Assembly (NCBI RefSeq): GCF_037943105.1
Contig: NZ_CP149803.1
Span: forward strand, 3,328,001 to 3,392,000
DNA from: Pseudomonas sp. TMP9
GTDB taxonomy: Bacteria; Pseudomonadota; Gammaproteobacteria; Pseudomonadales; Pseudomonadaceae
Length of the DNA stretch: 64,000 nucleotides
Direction of reading: 5' to 3'
The notes beneath the pieces were generated by a model that saw only the letters and a list, made by a program, of their open reading frames with translations, ran no database searches and was not told the DNA's origin. Positions within the stretch are counted from its first letter, which is position 1. Each line of letters begins with the position of its first letter. Positions 58,641 through 64,000 of the stretch are shown one piece after another. The translations under genes were made by a program, and so were the position numbers.

Positions 58641-59245
58641 TGAACCAACGCGCCAAATCACCTAAACCTGCCCCCGCCCACGGAGGCGACGGTCAGCTGC
58701 GGATCATTGCTGGGCAATGGCGTTCGCGTCAGTTCAACTTCCCCATGGCCGCTGGGTTGCGGCCAACGCCGAATCGGGTGCGGGAAACCTTGTTCAACTG
58801 GCTCGCCCCCTATGTCGAGGGCGCCAACGTACTCGACCTGTTTGCTGGCAGCGGCGCGCTGTTTCTTGAAGCGCTGTCGCGCGGAGCCGGCAGCGCCTTG
58901 GCGCTGGACCTCAACCCCGCAGCCATCAACAGCTTGCGCGGCCACCTGCACACGCTGAACTGCGACAACGGCCAACTGCAGCAAATCGACGCGCTGATTT
59001 ACCTGCAACAACCTGCCGCCGCACAATTCGACCTGGTATTTCTTGACCCACCGTTCAGCCAAAATCTGCTTCTACCAGCCTGTAACCTGCTGGAACAGAA
59101 CGGTTGGCTGGCGACCGATGCCTGGGTTTACACCGAAAGCGAACACTCACCCTCCAGCCTCGGCATGCCCGGCAACTGGCGTTTGCACCGCGAGCAGAAA
59201 GCCGGCCAGGTGTATTACGCGCTGTGGCAGCGGTCGGCAGCCTAG
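58640..59245 (+). CDS. rsmD: 16S rRNA (guanine-966-N2)-methyltransferase
   Basis: A 201-residue class I methyltransferase acting on G966 of 16S rRNA. Marks are LRIIAGQWRSRQFNFP, LRPTPNRVRETLFNWL, LDLFAGSGALFLEALSRGA (SAM loop) and the catalytic FLDPPF. It begins on the last base of the M16 partner gene and ends at a terminator. The M16-rsmD neighbourhood is conserved in pseudomonads. Confidence 0.96.
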   Translation: MNQRAKSPKPAPAHGGDGQLRIIAGQWRSRQFNFPMAAGLRPTPNRVRETLFNWLAPYVEGANVLDLFAGSGALFLEALSRGAGSALALDLNPAAINSLRGHLHTLNCDNGQLQQIDALIYLQQPAAAQFDLVFLDPPFSQNLLLPACNLLEQNGWLATDAWVYTESEHSPSSLGMPGNWRLHREQKAGQVYYALWQRSAA

Positions 59246-59257
59246 CTGCTTTTTTTT
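59236..59257 (+). terminator. Terminator overlapping the rsmD stop
   Basis: GCAGC (59237-59241) and GCTGC (59245-59249) pair around a CTA loop, followed by eight T residues (59250-59257). The hairpin includes the stop codon of rsmD. The stem is short but the U-tract is strong. Confidence 0.7.
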
Positions 59258-59265
59258 AGCGCTTA

Positions 59266-59403
59266 GCCTGGATGAGCCGCAGGCGTAATCCGGGTGTCGC
59301 GCAATCAGCCCGCTTCAGCCGTGACACGTACAATGCCGAACCATCACCAAGTGGAGTGCTGCGCGCTCCATGTCGGATTATGCTTCGCTAATCCAACCTA
59401 CGG
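59266..59403. repeat. Composite palindromic repeat before the YheT gene
   Basis: It begins with CTGGAT and AATCCGGG around a GC-rich loop, like the elements at 60412 and 60624. It ends with GGATTA (59375-59380) and TAATCC (59389-59394), followed by CCTACGG. It fills the gap between rsmD and the hydrolase gene and reaches to within seven bases of the hydrolase start, so it also forms part of that gene's leader. Confidence 0.55.
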
Positions 59404-59409
59404 AACTGT

Positions 59410-60405
59410 ATGAACACCAATTTCTGCCCAGCCTGGTGGCTGCCCGGCCCGCACCTGCAAACGCTGTGGAACCCGCTGTGCCGGCGCGCGACAACCCTTG
59501 AACGCACCCGCGAACGACTGTGGCTGGCGGATGGCGACTTTCTCGACCTCGACTGGCACGGCCCACATGAGGCAGACACGCCGTTGGTGCTGGTGTTACA
59601 TGGCTTGACCGGCTCGTCCGACTCGCTTTATGTCATGGGCTTACAGCAAAAACTGGCCACTCAAGGCTGGGCCAGCGCGGCGCTTAACTGGCGCGGCTGC
59701 TCGGGTGAACCTAATTTGCTTGCACGCGGCTACCACTCTGGCGCCAGCGAAGACTTGGCGGAAACCGTGCGGCACCTGCGCGCCCTGCGACCGCTGGCAC
59801 CGTTGTATGCAGTGGGCTATTCGCTGGGCGGTAATGTGCTGCTCAAGTACCTCGGTGAAACGGGAACTGACAGCCAATTGCAGGGCGCGGCGGCGGTTTC
59901 AGTGCCGTTTCGCTTGGACCAATGCGCCGACCGCATCGGAATGGGCTTTTCTCGGGTTTATCAAAGCCATTTCATGCGCGAGATGGTGGCCTACGTGAAG
60001 GACAAGCAGCGCCTGTTCGCGCACCACGGCATGAGCGAGCGATTGGCCACCCTGGATAAACTCGGGCCGCTGGACAATATGCGCACTTTCTGGGATTTCG
60101 ACGGCCGCATCACCGCGCCGCTGCACGGTTACGCCGATGCTGAAGACTATTATCGACGGGCCTCTAGCCGCTACTTCCTTAGCCAGATTGATACGCCGAC
60201 GCTGATTATTCAGGCTGCGGATGATCCTTTTGTGTTTGCCCACAGCCTGCCAGAAGCTAATGAACTGTCGCCGAGCATCGACTTCGAACTGCACGCCCAC
60301 GGCGGCCATGTCGGTTTTGTCGAAGGCAGCCTGAGCAACCCGGGTTACTACTTGGAGCGACGCATCCCAAAGTGGCTGGCCGAACAGGCCGCCGTTAGCC
60401 CGTAG
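59410..60405 (+). CDS. YheT family alpha/beta hydrolase
   Basis: A 331-residue hydrolase of the YheT/EMB8 family. The diagnostic N-terminus is PAWWLPGPHLQTLWNPL. The nucleophile serine is in AVGYSLGGNVLLKYLGE, an oxyanion-type HGLTGSSDS precedes it, Asp is in IIQAADDPFV and His in HGGHVGFVEG. Family members act on acyl or carboxyl esters, with no settled substrate. The ribosome site is poor because the repeat element abuts the start. Confidence 0.92.
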   Translation: MNTNFCPAWWLPGPHLQTLWNPLCRRATTLERTRERLWLADGDFLDLDWHGPHEADTPLVLVLHGLTGSSDSLYVMGLQQKLATQGWASAALNWRGCSGEPNLLARGYHSGASEDLAETVRHLRALRPLAPLYAVGYSLGGNVLLKYLGETGTDSQLQGAAAVSVPFRLDQCADRIGMGFSRVYQSHFMREMVAYVKDKQRLFAHHGMSERLATLDKLGPLDNMRTFWDFDGRITAPLHGYADAEDYYRRASSRYFLSQIDTPTLIIQAADDPFVFAHSLPEANELSPSIDFELHAHGGHVGFVEGSLSNPGYYLERRIPKWLAEQAAVSP

Positions 60406-60411
60406 CCTTTG

Positions 60412-60529
60412 GCCCGGATAAGCCTCGGCGCAATCCGGGGTTGCGCGCCCCCGATTGCACTGCGCTTGTCGGGGCTACGAGTTAGGTATTCCAACGGCCA
60501 ATCAAATCACCTGATCTAACGGCACATGC
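60412..60529. repeat. Duplicated block, copy A: hairpin element plus relic of the tetR 3' end
   Basis: This 118-base block is about 92% identical to 60627-60744. It contains the paired CCCGGAT/ATCCGGG and CCCCGA/TCGGGG hairpins ending in GGGCTAC at 60478. It then carries, on the minus strand, codons for HVPLDQVI and a stop, the same last eight residues as the real tetR gene. The copy is not attached to any open frame, so it is a duplication scar. Confidence 0.85.
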
Positions 60530-60623
60530 CGCCCATTTCGCCCGCGGCATGACCCACCCAACGCAAGCCAGCCCTGAGCAACAGTGATTTTCGCGTCACC
60601 ACAATCACCTAATCTGACCGCCT

Positions 60624-60744
60624 GTAGCCCGGATAAGCCTCGGCGCAATCCGGGGTTGCGCTCCCCCGATTGCGCTGCGCTTTTCGGGGCTACGGGTTAG
60701 GTACTCCAACGGCCAGTCAAATCACCTGATCCAGCGGCACATGC
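60624..60744. repeat. Duplicated block, copy B: hairpin element joined to the tetR 3' end
   Basis: The intact partner of copy A. GTAGCCC (60624-60630) and GGGCTAC (60687-60693) bound a 70-base element with the two inner hairpins. The remaining part, to 60744, is the end of the tetR gene. The 97 bases between the copies hold no gene I can support. Confidence 0.85.
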
Positions 60745-61376
60745 AGTTTGGCGTACAAAGCCTCCACTGCTTCGCGCGCCTGCGGGGCGGTGTAGCCGCC
60801 TTCCAGCGCGAGCACCTGATAGATGCCACGCCTGAGCATTTCTTCACTGAGGTCGCCGGGGTTGCCGCGGGTGGTGCAGAGAAAACGCACCCAGGAAGTC
60901 ATGATGATCCAGCTATTGAGGGTCAACGCCTCGATCTGCGCCGCGTTCATCAGCAAAATACCGGCTTCGACAAACCCCTGATAAATACCTTGCGCCCGCA
61001 CCAAGCAGCGCTGGGCAAACAGCCGATAACGCTCGGCCAAGTCGGCGTCACTGTCGAGTAGGTGCTCCAAGTCGCGGTGCAGAAAACGGTAATGCCACAT
61101 GGCCGCCAACAGCGCTTCTAGGTAGAAGGTTTTGTCCTGCACCGTTAACGCACGACCCTCGGGGCGACGCAGGAAAATGTCCACTTGGCTTTCGTAGAGG
61201 GCAAACAGTTCGGCGATGATCGCCTGCTTGTTGCGGAAGTGGTAATACAGGTTGCCCGGCGAAATGCCCAAGTGCGCGGCGATATGGTTGGTGGTCACGC
61301 TGCGCTCGCCTTGGGCGTTAAACAGCGCCAGGCTTTCCTGAATGATGCGTTCGCGGGTTTTTAGTGGGGCTGACAT
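60717..61376 (-). CDS. TetR family transcriptional regulator
   Basis: A 219-residue regulator. The N-terminal DNA-binding domain (about residues 8-55) has the helix-turn-helix HIAAHLGISPGNLYYHFRNKQAII. The C-terminal part is a helical ligand domain of the TetR_C type rich in Leu, Trp and aromatic residues. It is divergent from the aldehyde dehydrogenase gene, so it probably controls that gene and itself from the 234-base gap. The ligand may be an aldehyde, alcohol or fatty compound. Its last 28 bases lie in a duplicated block. Confidence 0.93.
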   Translation of the reverse strand: MSAPLKTRERIIQESLALFNAQGERSVTTNHIAAHLGISPGNLYYHFRNKQAIIAELFALYESQVDIFLRRPEGRALTVQDKTFYLEALLAAMWHYRFLHRDLEHLLDSDADLAERYRLFAQRCLVRAQGIYQGFVEAGILLMNAAQIEALTLNSWIIMTSWVRFLCTTRGNPGDLSEEMLRRGIYQVLALEGGYTAPQAREAVEALYAKLHVPLDQVI

Positions 61377-61610
61377 AACGACTCGTACTCAACTCAAAAG
61401 CCCGGCAAAGGTACACGCACAAGCGCCCCAAGTGTTATCTGCTCTGCGACTATCAACGGCCATTGACGCTGGATTGGACGGCGTCTGTCGACTGACTCCG
61501 TCAAGCCATTTGACAGATTAGAGTAATTGCTCTAAAAAACCAGCATGTCTTTCTGCAGCAGCCTCAGCCACCTGATGCGTTGCACCACCGCAATATCAAG
61601 GAGCCGCACC

Positions 61611-63053
61611 ATGGCCGCTGACGTCACTTACCTGGAACAAAGCCTGAAAAACAGCCAACAGCAACTCAGCCAGCTGGAAGCCAGCTTTGCCCGTCAGCGC
61701 CAGGCCTTCAAAGCCAATCCCATGCCCTCGGCGGAGCAACGGATCCAATGGCTCAACGTGTTACGCGAGCTACTCAGCAGCGAGCGCGACGCATTTATCA
61801 GCGCTATAAACCAAGACTTCAGTAACCGCAGCGCTGATGAAACCCTGCTGGCAGAGATCATGCCCAGCCTGCAAGGCATTCATTACGCGAGCAAACATAT
61901 TAAAAAGTGGATGAAACCCTCGCGGCGTCACGTTGGCATGGCTTTTCAGCCGGCTGCGGCCAAGGTTATTTACCAGCCACTGGGCGTAGTCGGGGTGATT
62001 GTGCCGTGGAACTATCCACTGTTTCTCGCCATTGGCCCGCTGGTGGGCGCACTGTCAGCCGGCAACCGGGTGATGATCAAAATGAGCGAATCAACCCCGG
62101 CCACCTCGCAACTGGTCAAGGACCTGCTGGCTAAAATCTTCCCTGAGGACTTGGTCTGCGTGGTGCTTGGCGAGGCGGAAGTCGGCATGGCCTTCTCCAA
62201 GTTACCGTTCGATCACCTGCTGTTCACGGGTGCAACCAGCATTGGCAAACACGTGATGCGCGCGGCAGCCGAGAACCTGACCCCGGTCACTCTGGAGCTG
62301 GGCGGCAAGTCGCCAGTTATCGTCTCAGCCGATGTGCCCCTGAGTGACGCCGCCGAGCGGGTCGCCTTCGGCAAAACGCTGAACGCCGGGCAGACCTGCG
62401 TTGCTCCCGACTACGTGCTGGTGCCGCGCGAGCGCGTGGAGGGTTTTGTCGAAGCCTACCGCACGGCAGTGCTGAGTTTTTACCCGCAACTCAAAGACAA
62501 CCCTGACTACACCGCGATCATCAATGAGCGCCAGCTGCAGCGCCTCAAGGGCCTGCTCGGCGATGCTGAAAGCAAGGGTGCCAAAGTCATCAGCCTCTAC
62601 CCTGAGGCCCAAGGGCGCCGTTTGCCGCATGCCGTGCTGCTGAATGTAAACGACGAGATGACCGTGATGCAGGACGAAATTTTTGGCCCGCTGCTGCCCA
62701 TCGTGCCTTACGACAACCTGGAGCAGGCCTTCGCTTATATCAACGAACGCCCTCGGCCCCTGGCCCTTTACTACTTCGGCTACAACAAAGCGGAACAACA
62801 ACGCGTGCTGGAGCAAACCCACTCCGGCGGCGTGTGCCTGAATGACACCATGCTGCACGTTGCCCAAGACGACATGCCGTTTGGTGGCGTCGGTCCTTCC
62901 GGCATGGGCCATTACCACGGTCACGAAGGCTTCAAGACCTTCAGCCACGGCAAAGGCACCTTTATCAAACAGCGGTTCAACGCTGCGAAAATGATCTACC
63001 CGCCCTACGGCAAAACCCTGCAGAAGCTGGTCTACAAACTTTTCGTTCGTTAA
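61611..63053 (+). CDS. Coniferyl-type aldehyde dehydrogenase
   Basis: A 480-residue NAD(P)-dependent aldehyde dehydrogenase. The catalytic Glu229 lies in LELGGKSP and the catalytic Cys263 in NAGQTCVAPDY; the nucleotide segment VVGVIVPWNYPLFLAIGP and the turn LLFTGATSIGKHVM are typical. It is close to the coniferyl aldehyde dehydrogenase group, which oxidises bulky aromatic or aliphatic aldehydes to acids. The start at 61611 is set by AAGGAG eight bases upstream. The following Tat-exported subunit and GMC oxidoreductase suggest a path from alcohol to aldehyde to acid. Confidence 0.93.
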   Translation: MAADVTYLEQSLKNSQQQLSQLEASFARQRQAFKANPMPSAEQRIQWLNVLRELLSSERDAFISAINQDFSNRSADETLLAEIMPSLQGIHYASKHIKKWMKPSRRHVGMAFQPAAAKVIYQPLGVVGVIVPWNYPLFLAIGPLVGALSAGNRVMIKMSESTPATSQLVKDLLAKIFPEDLVCVVLGEAEVGMAFSKLPFDHLLFTGATSIGKHVMRAAAENLTPVTLELGGKSPVIVSADVPLSDAAERVAFGKTLNAGQTCVAPDYVLVPRERVEGFVEAYRTAVLSFYPQLKDNPDYTAIINERQLQRLKGLLGDAESKGAKVISLYPEAQGRRLPHAVLLNVNDEMTVMQDEIFGPLLPIVPYDNLEQAFAYINERPRPLALYYFGYNKAEQQRVLEQTHSGGVCLNDTMLHVAQDDMPFGGVGPSGMGHYHGHEGFKTFSHGKGTFIKQRFNAAKMIYPPYGKTLQKLVYKLFVR

Positions 63054-63060
63054 TTCCATC

Positions 63061-63082
63061 CTGCCCCGGCTTACCGGGGCAG
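63061..63082 (+). other. Strong hairpin between the aldehyde dehydrogenase and Tat subunit genes
   Basis: CTGCCCCGG (63061-63069) pairs perfectly with CCGGGGCAG (63074-63082) around CTTA. No T run follows, so it is unlikely to be a simple Rho-independent terminator; it may protect or attenuate the mRNA. Confidence 0.6.
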
Positions 63083-63107
63083 TGGCCTGACCGGGTGATC
63101 ACAATAA

Positions 63108-63653
63108 ATGCACAACACCACGCTTGAAACAGCCAACCTGTCACGTCGCAGCCTGCTTAAAGTTGGCTTGCTGGGCAGCGCCCTGCTCGGCACAGCCGGC
63201 CTAACCGCAACGCTTAGCGGTTGTTCTGCCAGCACGCCGAAAACCGGCTTTGCGGTGATTCGCGAGTCCGACCTGCCGCTTTTGCAAGCCCTGATCCCGG
63301 TCATGCTTGCCGGCGCAGTGCCGCCAACCCAGATGGTCCAAGCCATTAGTGGCACCTTGCAAAACCTCGACTTCAGCCTCAATCACCTGTCGCCCGAGCT
63401 GCTCAAAATGACCCTGCAACTGTTCGACATACTGGCCATGCCGATTACTCGCGGCCCGTTAACGGGCGTCTGGGGCAGTTGGCAGCATGCATCGGCTGGC
63501 GATATGCAGGCGTTTCTCGACCGCTGGCAGAACAGCTCCATCAGCTTGCTGAGGATGGGCCACGCCTCACTGTTACAGCTGGTGATGATGAGCTGGTACA
63601 GCCGTGCTGAGTCATGGGCGCACTGCGGCTATCCCGGCCCACCAGCAGTCTGA
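63108..63653 (+). CDS. Tat-exported small subunit of a GMC-type dehydrogenase
   Basis: A 181-residue protein with a twin-arginine signal (SRRSLLKVGLLGSALLG) ending in LSGCSAS, so it may become a lipoprotein at Cys42. The mature part is helical and contains FAVIRESDLPLLQALIPVM and MSWYSRAESWAHCGYPGPP. It resembles the small gluconate-dehydrogenase-like subunits that accompany membrane-bound FAD GMC oxidoreductases. The next gene is such an oxidoreductase. The Tat route would allow export of the folded FAD partner. No strong ribosome site is seen. Confidence 0.82.
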   Translation: MHNTTLETANLSRRSLLKVGLLGSALLGTAGLTATLSGCSASTPKTGFAVIRESDLPLLQALIPVMLAGAVPPTQMVQAISGTLQNLDFSLNHLSPELLKMTLQLFDILAMPITRGPLTGVWGSWQHASAGDMQAFLDRWQNSSISLLRMGHASLLQLVMMSWYSRAESWAHCGYPGPPAV

Positions 63654-63674
63654 ATAACGGCTGGCTGCGCGTTG

Positions 63675-63759
63675 GCCAGGCGTTGTTGCAGATGCGCTCG
63701 GACTGCTCATTTACAGCTCGTAAACTCCGCGTCCTTGCGCATCTGCAACAACGCCTGGC
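63675..63759. repeat. 23-bp perfect inverted repeat with a 39-base loop
   Basis: The arms at 63675-63697 (GCCAGGCGTTG to GATGCGC) and 63737-63759 are exact reverse complements. The loop contains a further small hairpin, TTTAC (63710-63714) with GTAAA (63720-63724), and CGGA/TCCG. It lies in the 158-base gap between the Tat subunit and the GMC gene. No protein gene is convincing across it. It could be a miniature transposable element, a transcription stop or an mRNA processing site. Confidence 0.85.
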
Positions 63760-63811
63760 TCTAGCTCGCTCAGCCTTGTATGCAGCGCAATCATAAGAAA
63801 GAGATTCTCAA

Positions 63812-64000
63812 ATGCCTGTACCCGATATGTTCAAGCAAGGCCTGGCCAGCGGCTGGAAAACCTATAACGGCTCACGTCTGGACAGCGATCTGACCCTAGA
63901 AGCCGACGTAGCCATCATCGGCAGCGGCGCAGGTGGCGGCACCACTGCCGAAATCCTCAGCGCGGCTGGTTTCAAAGTGCTGTTGATCGAAGAAGGCCCG
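63812..64000 (+). CDS. GMC family FAD oxidoreductase (partial, N-terminal)
   Basis: The first 63 residues of a gene that runs past the window. After MPVPDMFKQGLASGWKTYNG comes DVAIIGSGAGGGTTAEILS, a GxGxxG FAD-binding loop, and VLLIEEGP, the strand ending in the ribose-binding Glu. This is the start of a glucose-methanol-choline oxidoreductase, probably a membrane-linked alcohol or polyol dehydrogenase working with the Tat subunit. Further domains cannot be seen. Confidence 0.88.
   Translation, partial: MPVPDMFKQGLASGWKTYNGSRLDSDLTLEADVAIIGSGAGGGTTAEILSAAGFKVLLIEEGP

Noticed and set aside
63614..63796. A 60-codon plus-strand frame between the Tat subunit and the GMC gene
   Set aside because: It starts inside the Tat gene, runs through both arms of the inverted repeat and has no homology that I recognise.

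Overview
The window is a stretch of Pseudomonas core chromosome. Three things point there: the complete pilGHIJK-chpABC chemosensory cluster, the pilT/pilU pair, and a gene order that runs, in my recollection, almost step for step like the P. aeruginosa PAO1 block from sahH down to the aldehyde dehydrogenase/GMC oxidoreductase genes. I cannot name the species. I see no tRNA, rRNA, CRISPR array, insertion sequence, integrase or phage gene. Coding density is high. Most intergenic spaces are short or hold promoters, terminators, one riboswitch or small palindromic repeats.

Layout. 1-3908: tail of a coiled-coil protein, a lipoprotein cytochrome c', a MAPEG protein, then ahcY behind a SAH riboswitch and metF (methyl cycle). 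4155-9751: ppnN, a periplasmic binding protein, the DEAD-box helicase rhlE, and a cytochrome b561/YceI pair. 10055-12264: bioA and rsmE. 12313-25652 (minus strand): the Pil-Chp pathway that controls type IV pili. It comprises two CheY-like regulators, a CheW-like adaptor, the MCP PilJ, the CheR-like PilK, the 2442-residue kinase ChpA, the CheB-like ChpB and the CheW-like ChpC. chpD and chpE do not follow.

25892-31729: gshB, tonB3, algH, ruvX, pyrR and pyrB with a catalytically dead dihydroorotase. 31878-34525: a TM2 membrane protein, then a radical-SAM gene and a DUF4130-type gene under a promoter that overlaps a textbook LexA box. 34491-41519: pilU, pilT, yggS, proC, yggT, yggU and a dynamin-like GTPase. 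41609-45977: metX-metW, a DUF4426 protein, rdgB, hemW and a DUF3392 protein. 46037-51410: DUF1329, trmB, thiG, thiS, DUF423, mtgA and a hypothetical. 51471-55611: rpoH and ftsX-ftsE-ftsY. 55817-59245: an M16 peptidase pair and rsmD. 59410-64000: a YheT hydrolase, a TetR regulator, a coniferyl-type aldehyde dehydrogenase, a Tat-exported subunit and the start of a GMC oxidoreductase.

The best lead for new biology is the SOS-linked radical-SAM/DUF4130 module at 32400-34525. It looks like a DNA-damage system: an Fe-S radical enzyme with a C-terminal helix-hairpin-helix, and a partner that in other bacteria is often joined to a uracil-DNA glycosylase domain but here stands alone. Other points of interest are a 23-bp perfect inverted repeat between the Tat subunit and the GMC gene, a family of GTAG/CTAC-bounded stem-loop repeats (one copied together with the 3' end of the tetR gene), two adjacent in-frame microsatellites in ftsY, and palindromes upstream of bioA and rpoH.
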